From Gerris lacustris (Eukaryota; Arthropoda; Insecta; Hemiptera; Gerridae), in assembly GCA_951217055.1 (NCBI GenBank), contig OX578278.1:32935105-32999104 (forward strand): a stretch of 64,000 nt of DNA, given 5' to 3'. Shown piece after piece: positions 34,255 to 46,373 of this stretch. Under the pieces are notes generated by a model. That model was not told where the DNA came from. It searched no databases and saw nothing but the letters and a program-made list of their open reading frames with translations. The position numbers and the translations under genes were made by a program. Numbering within the stretch: the stretch's first letter is position 1; each line of letters starts with the position of its first letter.

Positions 34255-34430
34255 GCGTAGACGAGTCGTTAGCTTACTAGCGCAGATTCGTTTGAAACCT
34301 AGGACTAAACACCGATATATCTGGTGAGTTAGAATCCCAGAGAGATGTTACACAACACTGATGATCATATCGCGTAGATAAGTAAAGTGGCCGGATCCCG
34401 CGTCCTTTAATAACCTAAGCATGTGTTGAT
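34255..34430 (+). mobile_element. tRNA-derived SINE (family L), plus copy
   Basis: 'GAGTCGTTAGCTTACTAGCG' then 'GGTGAGTTAGAATCCCAGAG' are the A- and B-box-like parts. 'AACACTGATGATCATATCGC' matches the family L copy at 29,500. A poly-A run (34,442-34,468) follows shortly after, as expected for a retroposed SINE. Confidence 0.5.
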
Positions 34431-34469
34431 CAGTACGCAAAAGAAACAAAAAAAAAAAAAAAAAAAAAC

Positions 34470-35200
34470 CAACTATAAAATCAAAAATTTTAATTATATG
34501 ATAAATTATATTAGTCCACTCTTTATTCTAATTTTTGGTTAATAAAGGATATGTAATGGTTATGGAAAATACGATTTCAAAGGGCAGATATTTATGTCAT
34601 AAAAATTAAAGTAATATATTAAACATTTATGCAAATCATGAATCATATGGTAGCAAGTTTGTTTATTTGTTTTTTTTGTTAATCATATTTTAATTATTCA
34701 TAAATATAATTATTATTAAATGCGTTGAAAATCCTTGAAGACACACCTTACATTACGTGTGAAATTATAAAACAACCGAGTGATGCAAAACACGGAAGAT
34801 CGATTTGTAATTAACTTCCGCGGAAAAAGATTTAAATCTAACTATGGGTATCAAATTATAAACTTCACCGTGAACTATGAAGAGAGTTACTTCGAAGTAC
34901 ATAATTAGATAATATCTTGAGATTTCTTACGATAGGGTAAATGAATTCTTCATAAAAGAAAGTACTTGATTTATCTATGTAAATATCTTCAATTTCTATT
35001 TTAAGTATATTAAAACCTTTGGCCTTTAGTTTATTATTTATTTAAGAATAAATTTGGAAATATTTATAAATGCATACCACAATTATTTGTACTTAAATAT
35101 CTATAAAGTTCTTGTATTCAATACAAACTTTATTGTGTCCTTTACACTTCTATACCATTTATGTTCAATCAACGGTTGAGAATGCAAGGTACTTATAGTA
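34470..35200. other. No gene recognised
   Basis: AT-rich noncoding sequence. Confidence 0.4.
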
Positions 35201-35500
35201 AGAACAAAGCTAAAAAAAAGTAAGAACACAGCCAAAGTAAAGGTAATAACAAGGGCAAGAACAAATGCAGGAACAAAGGCAAGAACAATGGCAAAACAAA
35301 GGCAAGAACAAATGCAGGAACAATTCAAGAACCATGGCAAAACAAAGGCAAGAACAAATTCAGGAACAATTCAAGAACCATGGCAAAACAAAGGCAAGAA
35401 CAAAGTAAAAACAAAGCCAAAGCAAAGGTAAGACCAAAGTTAAAACAAAGGTTAGAGTTAGACCCAAGTCAAGAACAAAGGCAAGAAATAAAGCAGGAAC
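35195..35500. repeat. Minisatellite of AACAAAGGCAAG-type units
   Basis: About 20 degenerate 11-14-bp units (AAGAACAAAGGC, CAGGAACAAT, CATGGCAAAAC). A higher-order block of about 58 bp ('GCAAGAACAAATGCAGGAAC' and onward) is repeated at 35,295 and 35,348. Confidence 0.85.
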
Positions 35501-36637
35501 TCAGATAGTGTTTATAAAAAATATATCGGAATTCTTATCTTTCTAAACAAATCAAAGAGTCAGGAAGATAATGAAATGAAGAAAATACTAATCTCAGGGG
35601 GAGGGGGGGGGGGGGGGGGAGGGCTCTCTACTAACCTGAGGGCCTAGCCTAGGCCCTAGGCATGCTGCTCCGCTAAAACAGTTTTTGAAGCGATACACTG
35701 AGGTACCTCAAAATACAGCCCATATTGGTTGGATTCAACTTGTCTAAATATTATGCGAAAATTCCACCAAAATCATTACATGTTGCGTCCCAACTTAAAA
35801 TAAATTGTGCCTAATTCTAGATAGCATTATAGTAATGCTCTTTACCATCTTGCTAGAATTAAATTCTCATCATATCTTGCTAGTTGATAAAATTATAAAT
35901 ATGAAAAAAGTGGATTTTCTTTACTTATTATTAACAAAACTATAAAAAGGAAACAATTGTTAAAAAAAGATGAATTCCTTTAAATAAGGATACCTTTCTT
36001 TACGGATTCCTGAAGAAAACTTTAAATAATTGTATTTTAGAACTGTAGTATCTTTTAGTAACAGGAACCAAGTCATTTACGAAATATACGTGTAATTTTC
36101 CTTTTCATCTCTATAAATAGATTAAAGACATTCTTGACCACTTTTCCCTTAATATTAGGCATTAGTTACAGATAACTGGGGCTAATACGACTAAATTCAT
36201 TTTTCAATGATTGTTTCTCAATCATTAACACTGAGAGAGGGTCTCTCTTTCAATTCGTGTCCTTATAGTTAAAGAGAAGGCTCGTGTGTGACGGGGAATC
36301 AATGAGCGCTTGTCATGACGCATTTGCGGCAACTTTCAAAAGGTGACAAAGATAAATTGAGATATCATTATAGAGGTTTTTTCACATTTCATCGACTTTT
36401 CTTTCTGTCTTCTTTATCGTCGACCGAATTTTACGGGGAATATTTCAGAAGAAAAGTAAAAGATACAGTCACAATCACAATTTTAAAATAGACTAAAAGG
36501 AGAGCTAAAAGCTTTTGCATTTTATAAGCCGTTTCATTAAAGCGAGCACAGAGAGCTTTTTTAATTATCAAAATATGAACCGTATTCTAGTTTATTTGTT
36601 TGTTTGCTAATGCAACAAACTCACCTAACTTCTTTAA
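35501..36637. other. No gene recognised; poly-G tract at about 35,600-35,620
   Basis: A G-run is followed by 'GGGCCTAGCCTAGGCCCTAG', a short self-complementary stretch. The rest is AT-rich noncoding. Confidence 0.4.
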
Positions 36638-36960
36638 GCTTAGCTAAGTTCGTTGGATAGCGTTATCCTGTCAATTGATAAAAAAATTAATTCTACCTTC
36701 ATCTATTCGACGAGACCAACATTTTTTAAAAATATATTTTTTTTGTAAATCCAACAGCTACACAGCTGAGATGTGATAAGACAGTTAACTCGAATAGTTA
36801 GTCAGATTTATAAGTCTTTAAAAGAGAAAACAGTGTTTTTAACAATATCCTACGTTCTAACGTATCGATTTTAATGAAACTTCATATATGTTGGCTATAC
36901 TACATTTGTAACCGGCATGTAAAATTTTACCTGGATACAAGCAGTATCCAGTAGTTTTTT
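36638..36960 (+). repeat. Dispersed repeat family N, copy 2
   Basis: 'GCTAAGTTCGTTGGATAGCG', 'CTACCTTCATCTATTCGACG', 'AACAATATCCTACGTTCTAA' and 'ATCGATTTTAATGAAACTTC' match 22,962 and, inverted, 53,100-53,420. Confidence 0.7.
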
Positions 36961-37443
36961 GGTAGTGAAGTGATATATTTCTAATAATAGTTGAAAAAGA
37001 GTTGCGGACCATGTCGGTTAGGTTAAGGGTGGTTGTTACAGGCTAAAATGTAGGCAGTCACCCGACACCCCATTCCACTACCCAGCATTCCACTTATCCT
37101 TTTTCATCATGATATACTATTTTCTTATTTTCAATTTTTATTGTATTACGCTCCCTTCAATGATACAGCCACCCGATGCATTGTCAACTGAAGTAAAAAC
37201 ATTTTTCCTTTACTTTTAATCATCACAAAAAATCATAACCTCAGTGTGTCCTCAAGAGCAAGGGCTGAATGGGAAAAGCCCGCCGAGCTCGAAGGCTTCC
37301 TGAAACTGCTTATACTGATCTTATTACTAAGAGACACATACATTTGTATAATTTATCACAATATATTATAGGGTGCAGTCGCTAGGTTAATATAGAGGGG
37401 TATGAATTTGCGTTAAACGATTTTATTTAAATTTAAACAGGAC
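36961..37443. other. No gene recognised
   Basis: Noncoding. A 'GTTAGGTTAAGGGT' string is too short to be a telomeric tract. Confidence 0.4.
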
Positions 37444-37446
37444 TTA

Positions 37447-38014
37447 AGCAGGCCCTTCACTATCAATCCGCTTGATCAAAACAGCGCTTCAAGCATACCA
37501 TCAATCTTTTCATCAACACTCATTTTCGACTAGTGAAATGCTCCTCCTGGACTGTAGTGAATCAGTATTGTGTAGATACCATGGTTTCGAATCAGGATTT
37601 GCGATTTCTCATCTTGTCTTGACAGTTGTTGCTCTCAAGCGAAAAAAAGATCCAGAGGAAACGATGTTGGTCGAAAGAGTGGAACTTTCCACAACTCCGG
37701 AGAATCACGATATGAATCAATGAGGAGGCTAATAAATTCTCGATCGGCATTATTATCTACGATGTCCGAACCTTCGGAAACGAGGGGACGGTCCTCCATC
37801 GCTGGTGTTGAGCAGGTGACTGACGGAATGCTTGATCATAATTGCTCTAGATTATCAAACGCTCCATCCAGCCGCTTGAGTCATTCAAACTTTCCATCAA
37901 TCACCGTCAAGGCTTGACTCAAGCGTCAAACGGGTTCCTAGACTATAAATCACGATTGACGCCATCGCTTGACGCGCTGTTTTGATGAAGCGGATTGATA
38001 GTGTAGGGCCTGCT
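37447..38014. mobile_element. 568-bp PIF/Harbinger-like MITE with TTA target duplication
   Basis: The ends AGCAGGCCCTTCACTATCAA and its inverse (GGGCCTGCT at the right) extend to about 60 bp of inverted repeat, including 'CCGCTTSATCAAAACAGCGC'. TTA lies directly outside both ends (37,444-37,446 and 38,015-38,017). A 3-bp TWA duplication fits PIF/Harbinger. ORFs within lack a transposase signature. Confidence 0.82.
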
Positions 38015-38170
38015 TTAGTCAGTGTTAGCTCACGGGTAAGGCCAAACTCTGTGAATAAGCGTGGGGACTTCAATACTTCTCCTAATGACGAATATATATA
38101 TATTTGTGTGTGTATTTCTACATAAATGATCTTCTTCATTAAGCTTGTTCACAATAGTTGATACTCACAA

Positions 38171-40810
38171 TAGTCCAGTAAAATTAGACCAAAACAAAGC
38201 CGTGCCTCCGATAAATTCAGACAAAGCTGGAAATCGTTTTAATCCACTTGTGGCATCCCAAATAACAGTAGTATAAGTTTGCGACGGTTTCTGATGCGAG
38301 CTAAACTTTTGGAAGCCAAAAAACCGCGAACTTTTGGAACTTTTCTCAGTATTTGGCTTATAACATCTTAAGGGTGCATCGAACAGAAAATTGTGTTCTT
38401 ACAATTTATAGAACATGTTCTTAAAATTATAGAACATTACCATTAAATTACACACAGCGGTTTGGTCAGAATCGGCAGATAAAAATAGGCCAATTTTATA
38501 TTTTTACCTGAAAAGTGTGTTATGCTCAGTTTCATACGCCCGTAGCTCGTAACTCAAAAATGGTTATTCCAAAAAATGTCAAATAACTAAAGTTGTAGAG
38601 CAACAAATTATGCGTTCAGAGCACTCATATTTTTTTAAAATGTACCTATGCTTAAGCGTAGATACATGCAGAAACTAAAAGTAATCGGAGACCTGATTAA
38701 CTACTATATTGTAGCTTCTCTGTAGTTTTATGGCTCAAAATCACTTATGTTAGTCTAATTTGGTTCTTGGGATTGTATTCAGAAGTGGTGGAAGGGGGGA
38801 GTGTTTCTGTATTTAGTTTTGTTCCCATAAGCTGTCCAGTCAAGACCAAGGGATGAAATTGAATTTTAATACAACTTGTTTGTATTGTGGAGCTAGAAAG
38901 CTAATTTATATAGTACATCTATTTTATAACTTGTGTTAATAAATACCCAAACGTTGGACCAAATACATTGAAAAGTGAAGATAGTGGGATGGAACTATTT
39001 TTTTACGAAGACATATTACTCCGAATGATCCTACAAATGAAAGTTCCTGTTCCTGTAGGTCGTGAAAATAATAGAGAAGGGTTTAATAAAAGAAGGAATC
39101 CATTTTATGAGAAAAAAAATCGTATAATACGTATAAAAAAATACTTAAGTAAATCTGCCATTGGGGCATTTGGAACTAGATCATTTTTGGTGCTCTTTCA
39201 GCCCAACTGCTACTAGTAAAAGAAGTTTCTTCTCTACATTTACACCTGTGGTACACCCTCAGGGAATGCTTGTGAGCAGCAGCCAGGGGGTAAACAGCAA
39301 ACATGCCAAGTTGAAAATAATTATTAAAAGTAACTCCTAAAAGAGATGTAGGCGACTTTTATTCAGTAATTTGTTGCTGTCACCCATTAAACAATAAGCT
39401 TACTTCCTGTCTCAGCAACCTGTTCAGGCGTAGCGGTAGGACTTTATAAACAGAAACTGATTTTTGAAGGTTCTTGAATCCGCGTCCTCAGTGGCCTGCT
39501 TCACCTGAAAACCTTCAGCTGTTAACTAATCAGACAGCATTGATATCAGACTTTTTTGTTCTAATTGTTAGATAATAAATGATCTTTTGGAATTGTTACT
39601 GCCTTAGACTCATCAAACAAAACAGACGCGGAAGACACATTATGAGCTTTTCAGGCGCTTTCTGCTTATTTGATGCTTTTTTCTTCAGCATCATCAGGGT
39701 ATCCATGTAATACACTGGTACTATTGGAGCCATAGTGATTCTTAACGTAGTTCACATATTTGTTAAGGATAGATGAACTCTGCTCGTTTATGTATATCAC
39801 ACAACTCGATGTAAGAGAAGCCCTCTTACATCAACCACAAAGTAGGCATCGCAAGTTGCAGAGGTATTGACTGAAATGTACAGGTTCTATTAGGCTGATT
39901 TGCGTTTCCCACTCATTCCACTGTCATCAAAAAGCAATAAAGGATATTAAATTCAAATTCAAAATATGATTCCAGCTGTTGCTGTTATTTTTTCTGGAAT
40001 TCAAAGGAAAATAGAATCTGCATTCACGGGGACTGTTATACCATTGTGATCTTGACTGGGCAGTTTATGGGAACCAGACTAAATACAGAAACACCCCCCC
40101 CCCCCCCCTCCATTCCAACTCTCCACTTCTGAATAAAATCCCAAGAACCAGATTGAACAATCAAATATTATCGCAATTCAATTTCGTAGACAAATAAAAG
40201 TGATTTTGAGTCAGGGGACTACAGAAAAACTACATATAGTAGAAAATCAGGTCCACAACTACTTTCAGTTTTTGCGTGTATCTATGCTTAGGAATAAGTA
40301 AATTTAAAAAAAAATAGGAGTGTTTTGAACGCATAATTTGATGCTCTACAACTTTAGTTATTTGACATTTTTCATTTGGAATAACCATTTCTGAGTTACA
40401 GGCATATAAAACTGAGAATATAGGCCCCCATACACGGTCAAAATGTTTGCACAAAATGTTTGATCGTGTATGGGGGACATTGACACTCTTTTCAGGCAGA
40501 ATTGTAAAATTGGCCTAATTTTGACTGCCGATTCTGACTAAACCGCAGTTTATAATTTAATGTTAAAAAACGCATTCGACGCAGAATTTAATGTTCTATA
40601 ATTTTGGTAAGAACACAATTTTCTGTTCGATGCACCCTTAAGAAGTTATAAGCCAAATACTGAGAAAAGTTCGCGGTTTTTTGGCTCTCAAAAGTTTAGC
40701 TCACCTCAGATACCGTCGCAAACTTAAGTATGTATATGCCCTAAGTGGATTTAAACTATTTCCAGCTTTGTCTGAATTAATCGACACCAAAAATCTAATT
40801 TTACTGGGCT
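38171..40810. mobile_element. 2.64-kb foldback DNA transposon with AGTCCAGTAAAATTAGA ends
   Basis: The left end AGTCCAGTAAAATTAGA and right end TCTAATTTTACTGGGCT differ at one base. ACAAT (38,166-38,170 and 40,811-40,815) is a 5-bp target duplication. Long imperfect inverted arms run about 38,171-38,850 and 40,050-40,810, for example 'GGGTGCATCGAACAGAAAAT' and its inverse. The centre holds a decayed ORF on the minus strand. Ends and duplication length match the element at 7,767, so both probably belong to one superfamily, possibly hAT with 5-bp duplications. Confidence 0.82.
39240..39830 (-). pseudogene. Decayed TE-associated ORF (uncharacterised insect repeat protein)
   Basis: Reading the minus strand, one frame gives 'KYVNYVKNHYGSNSTSVL' then 'HGYPDDAEEKSIK'. 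After two stops it gives 'SSASVLFDESKAVTIPKDHL' then 'LSNN'. Another frame later gives 'LAAAHKHSLRVYH'. In the multicopy insect proteins I recall, these correspond to a 'Y-x-x-YV-x-x-HYG-x-x-x-x-V-x-FDGY' block, a 'LFDE-x-x-x-VTVP-x-x-x-FLSN-x-x-NK' block and an 'H-x-x-RVY-x-QVQ-W' block. The order here is the same. There are many stops and frameshifts, so no protein is made. It lies in the loop of the 38,171-40,810 foldback. The family's biochemical function is not known to me. Confidence 0.5.
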
Positions 40811-40815
40811 ACAAT

Positions 40816-41230
40816 GAATTATAGCATTTAGCATAGAATCCTTAAGTATCTCGTTTTTCATCGACAGAAAGATCGTTTTAATAATCTAATGATGCTGACG
40901 TGATTATAGGACAGAATCCTGGAATTGATTAGGAATAGAATGAATTTAGGTGAAAGCAATAAGATGGAACAGGTAAAGGTGAGATTATGTCACTGGAGCA
41001 GTGAGAGTCCTCTATAATCTATGCGACATAATCAGTCAAGGTTAGCAATCACATACTTGGGTCTTGTTGGTTAAGTGGTGTGAAATTAGTGATTTACATT
41101 GAATTCAATCACATAGACACACACAATATATTAATATGTATGTGTGAAAAGGGCGCCTAGTAATTATTAGTCCAAACTTCATGATCCGATTTGTTTGGTT
41201 AAAATGTTTAAGAAGAAGAATTTATTCTTT
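40816..41230. other. No gene recognised
   Basis: Noncoding spacer between two foldback elements. A 'TTGTTGGTTAAGTGGTGTGA' string at about 41,067 is only weakly A-box-like, without a B box. Confidence 0.35.
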
Positions 41231-41554
41231 TACAAAAATGTAACGGTTGGATGTGAATGGTTTGGGGCATTGAGTTGAAACTTGGTATAGTTGATAGTCT
41301 TACTAAAGTCCGTTCCGTTCAGGGAGGAAATATTACTTCAGGTTATAAAATGGCGGCTAGTTCAAAATTTGTATGAAAAAGGACATTTTTTGAGACAACC
41401 GCTCTTTTTGAGTTATTAAAATTTAAAATTTTGAACTGTCCGCCATTTTAAAACCGGAAGTGATATTTTTCTCCTCAACGGACTTAAGTAAGACTAAAAA
41501 CAGTACCAATTTTCAACTCGATACCTCAAACCGTTCTTGAATTATTCATGTTTT
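41231..41554. repeat. Foldback of about 325 bp with a 'GAGTTGAAACTTGGTA' module in each arm
   Basis: Arms 41,231-41,380 and 41,405-41,554 are inverse ('AAAATGGCGGCTAGTTCAAA' against its complement, 'AAGTCCGTTCCGTTCAGGGA' against 'CTCAACGGACTTAAG'). A poly-A run and 'ATACATACAGACAATTGG' follow. Confidence 0.7.
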
Positions 41555-42493
41555 TGTAAAAAAAAAAAAAATACATACAGACAATTGGAAAACTATAAGC
41601 AAGATATGACCCTAAGGTTTGTGGTACTAATTGAATGTTAACCAAACAAATCATATCATAAAAACTATGACTAGTATAATTACTAGACTCTCTATATATT
41701 AATAGCCTTCACCCCGCGCTTATATATAATCATCACCGAGGCAATCTTAAGTAATATCTGTTTTTTTCAAATAAATTTTCCGTCAACTTGTCAATCAACT
41801 GTTCTTACACTCAAAGATCTCATGAATGTACATTTTGAGTAGCTCCATGAATTCTTTTTCACTAAATCGTCCTTATAAAAAAAATATTATACATATTTTT
41901 TTTTATCTGGCACGGCCCTTTGGTATATTTCCCACCATCGCTAATCATCAGGTTAACCATCTGATGTGGCATATTTGATGTGAGAATGATGATTAATAAT
42001 TTCCTGTCAAAGAACCACAAGAGAATTAATACGAGCACTAACCCTCCTGAGGTTAGTTCATACCCTCTTTTGTTGGGGTCATTAGTGTGTGATGAACTCT
42101 AGAAAGTTTGAACTTCACATAACTCGATGTTGATAGCCTTTAGTCCTTATTTTATCTAAATAAAATTCATTGAATTATTTATTATTAAGACGCAACATCA
42201 AAACCCCGAACTGTTTAATATTAAAAAAAAAAAAAAAAACCGGATCCAATTAAACCAGTTTATGATTCACTAGTTTGTAAATTTAATTTTAATATAATAA
42301 GTCTTGTTTAAGTCTTAAACAAAAAAATACTCAATAATTTTAAAATAGTAATCAAAATTATATATGATAATTGTCTATTTATTGTAAAATAAAAATTAGT
42401 TTTCATCAATAAATGACTGCAAAAATTTAGAAACAGGATATTTCGAAAAAAAAATTATTCCATTTCATTATTCCATTATTATTTATGAATACG

Positions 42494-42552
<59 letters not shown>

Positions 42553-44159
42553 ATGAATATAATATAGCAAAATTTGTCACCGTCATATCCTATAATTATA
42601 TATATTTTTTTATTCTTAACATACTAACCCACATTATTTCAATGATTATTATAATAACTTAATAGCGTTGTTTATTTGTTTATTATTTGTTAGCAGGTTA
42701 GTTTTAGGATCTCACTTGTTTATTTTAAGAAACTGCTTTCACTAAATGAGAGTTTTGTTATTGACAAATATGTAAATGTAATTTCGCTTGTCAATCTCCT
42801 AATGTCGAACTGAAAGCACAACGTAAAGTGTATTAGTTTTATTATAAATATAAGGGGACAATAATTCTAAATTATTTAAATTGTCCATCAACATGACAAA
42901 CTCTTAATATGAAAATAAATCTGGGCGCAAGTTGAAACAAAGTCAGGGCAGTTTTTTTTAATCGCTGAAATATGGGGACCTCGCAAATTAAGACACTATT
43001 ATCCACAATTGTTAGGACAGGCCATGTTTCAGGTAGGACTGCCCTGCTCAATTAGCTCGGTCTCATATATTTCTGCGGTTAAAAATACTGTCCTGCGACG
43101 CCTACATCTCAACATGCGCCTGGTCTAAGGGATAAAAGAAAATGAGAACTGATGAAGAGTTAGTTATGATATGGCTTTATAAAAAACAATGATTCGAATC
43201 AGCACTTATGTCATAAACCTAACACTGTACATTTTTTAAATTTATACTCCGGTATTTGCAATATTAACCAGGTGATTTTATTTTACTAAAAAACCTAGTA
43301 GCAATTTTATTAATTTAATGGGTATTTGAATACGTAATGTATATATTGTGAGTAAGACACAAAAGTATTACCTCTTTGTGAATTAAAAATCATCAAGTAA
43401 CTCTTTTAAACCCAAATGGATTATGGATTATACCATAAATGTTACTTTAGTTATAGTTAAAAAGCAGTTAGACAAAGTTTTTTAGAATGGGAACGTTATG
43501 GCTGCCAACACTAATGCCTATGAGTCAGTCAGCCATGTGGCTTTATTTATACACATAGTATTCATAGATTTACATTTCTCTTTCTTACATTACAGATCAC
43601 AGTTTATTAGTGGTATTCACATTTGTTTCTGTCAGATAAGAAAGGATTAAATACATTCATGGGTATGCGAATTGTGTCGCCAGATCACTGATCGAACAAT
43701 GAACATTGTCCTTATGGAGTACGGAGGCGGGTGATATCTCAATCGATTCTAACCTCATCTAAAGCGTCAAGGATTGTCCAGGTAAAACAAATAATAGAAT
43801 ACATAATTCCAAAAGTCCGTAATTTCTTTCAACAAAGTTCACACCATTCATTCTTCTGTAATATTGTAATTTATTCAATTCACAGCAATATATTTATAAT
43901 TCTACAATTAAATATATATGTATGTATAATATATAAGATGGGCTTTATAGTTTCATTTATTATTCTTTTAATTTTTATGATTTTTTTTCTATACGAATAA
44001 AAAGAACCAGTGGCAGTATTTAATGTGCGCAGAGGGTTGATTTTAATATGGATCCATTTGGGGGCTACTTTCGACAAATCGATCTACATTCCTTCAAAAT
44101 TAGACGAGTAATTTTACTAATAGGTACTCTGAGTACATTTAGATGTGGGTGTTAATAAG
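41555..44159. other. No gene recognised; (AT)n at 42,496-42,546
   Basis: A 51-bp AT dinucleotide tract and a poly-A of about 18 near 42,223 are present. The ORF at 43731-44000 has no known domain and no splice support. Confidence 0.45.
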
Positions 44160-44452
44160 AGAAACCAAAGGGCTAGAGAAACCAATTATTATGGAACCAA
44201 CAATGGACTAATTGTGGCCTAAAAATTACAATCTTGATTTCATTAAAATCAGACCAGCAGTTTTAAATATAATATGGTGGTTCGCAAAAAGTCAAAAGAC
44301 GTTACACCGACAGACAGACAAAATACCAAAATAGTTTCCTTATATCTGCGGATTTCTGTCGAAAAAATTGTAAAATTCTGAGTTATCAAAGAAATTAGAT
44401 TTTTAGAATGATCCCAATACTTCCGTTACCTTTGGTATGCTCGGTAACAATA
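44160..44452 (-). repeat. Dispersed repeat family D, minus copy
   Basis: 'CAACAATGGACTAATTGTGG', 'GGTGGTTCGCAAAAA', 'CACCGACAGACAGACAAAAT', 'CTGCGGATTTCTGTCG' and the terminal 'ACTTCCGTTACCTTTGGTAT' followed by 'GCTCGG' match the right half of the element at 27,426-28,107. Confidence 0.75.
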
Positions 44453-44756
44453 GTTATATTACAGTTAAAATCAGTATGATTTTGATTTTGCTAATTATCT
44501 TATTAAATCGGCTTGATATAATTGAGGGTCCTGATATAAATTCCAACCTATTATTCCTGAACTACTTACCAGGTTTTGTTCAGAAATATCCGTGATAACT
44601 GGTCAAGGATCAAATCATTTATGTTGAATACCTAAGAGTGGAAGATACCCCGTAAAATGTATAAACCAACACAATCCTACCGAAAATGATAAATCTGCAC
44701 CAATTGACCAAGCAATGTTAGAATAGATAAAGGTCGGGAAGTGAAAAAGAAATAAA

Positions 44757-45431
44757 CAGGTCAAGTGTGTGCTAGTAAGCAGCGAGGGTCCGTACGCAAC
44801 CCTGTATAGTTTAAGTAGTACCCTATTGATGGTGTTTTTTAAAATGCTAAAAAGCTTAGTTTGAACTATCCTATGGGTCTGATATTCTCAAAACACATAA
44901 ACAAACTTCTGATAAAGTATTTGTTTGCCACTGAACCGGACTACAACCATATAAATATATCGAAAAGACCACGGTTATAAAAAAACGTATTTTGTTAATA
45001 AAAAATAAAATAATAATTTTTTCGAAATTTCCAACAAGTGGTATCTTTACTTTTGGTCGAAGAATAATCAGGAATTTTTTCAGATTTTTTGCACTTCACA
45101 TAAGCGAGATAGAAGGGGGGGACACGTTTCACACCCACTTCAAACTTGCCTAGCTCGCCCTATCAAAGCTCGACGTACCCTTTCATATGATACCCCTCAC
45201 GATGTCGAAAAAAAATTTAACCCTTGAGTTTTTTCACCCTACTTTTTTTGGTACCTTTTTTTTTTTAAGTCCCTATATTTTTAAAATATGTGGGTAGGTA
45301 CAAGACACATACATGTCAAATTTCAAAGTGATCGGACGAAAGGTGTAGCCGTGAGAGCAGGCGACCGGACGGACGGACAGACACACGCAGGAAAATATAA
45401 GGGTCCTTGGTTTTGCCTACGGACCCTAAAA
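44757..45431 (+). repeat. Dispersed repeat family B, copy 2
   Basis: Same start ('CAGGTCAAGTGTGTGCTAGT') and end ('GCCTACGGACCCT') as copy 1, with a deletion of the second half of the start hairpin and of the 'GTTATAACC...ATCAGCT' segment. It ends with 'GACGGACGGACAGACACACG', showing the simple-repeat tract that copy 1 has largely lost. Confidence 0.8.
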
Positions 45432-46373
45432 AAAGAAAAAAAGAAAGCCTTGGGGCGAGGGACTGTATCACCATAAAAAAAATAAAAAACTGGAAGAATG
45501 AAGAGACATTTTAGAGAAGACCAAGATTCGGCAAGGGTGCCACCATAGCTATGCTATAAAAATAAAAATAACTATCAGTTACAATTTATAGATATATGTA
45601 GTATATAAACCCAAACAGGACCATCCTCAGAGTCGTTCTACAACAGAAATAATAATATAATACCTTGTTCCTTAGTTCTACTTCCAACACTGATTTTCTT
45701 TTAGTTGGTCTTCCTGAACAAGTTGAGTTAGAAACTAGAACAACATTGAAGGTATAGAATGCTGTTATAAAACAAGTGAGTAAGTGCACCGTTAAAACAA
45801 TAAAAATAATTTTAAACAGATGGTCTTACAATTAAGCTATTACCCCTTTAAGTAACGACATATAATGTTAGACACATAATATAAACCGCATAATATATGT
45901 AACATCAAAATAACATCCTGCTGTCAAGGCTTATTTTTTCCTAAATACTGTTTAAGTAAAAAAACACCCCCTCATAAAACTATTTTTGAAGAATGAAAGG
46001 ATACGAGTGAAATAGAAGAATGGTGTGAAGACACAAGACAAAAGTACCTCAATCAACTGTCAAAGACGGCATAAAACAAGAAACAGTTATTAAGCAAGAA
46101 ACTCAAGAGTATAATGACCTCAAGGCTACCGACATTAAAGTTTTTCCAACGCATCTCTTCTCTCTCTTTTCCCAGCAGTACAATTAACTGTTGACAAATC
46201 TTCTGACCATAAAAATACTTAGCTGTAATTTGTCTACTCCCGGTTCTTTTTATACTTTTCTCGAAGTTAAAAATAGTAATATTTTAAAAAATTGCATGTC
46301 TTGAAAACTTTTTTATATATTCTTCTGAAAAGAAAGAAAAATGAGAAATGTTCGGGGATAAAAGAAAGAATAA
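45432..46373. other. No gene recognised
   Basis: Noncoding spacer of 0.94 kb between two tandemly oriented family B copies. ORF 45586-45789 is incidental. Confidence 0.4.

Noticed and set aside
37010..37035. Telomere-like GTTAGG and TTAAGGG strings
   Set aside because: Only a single degenerate occurrence, not a (TTAGG)n tract.
43731..44000. 89-codon ORF with a hydrophobic C-terminus as a membrane protein
   Set aside because: AT-rich codons give Ile/Phe-rich runs by default; no start context, splice sites or similarity recognised.
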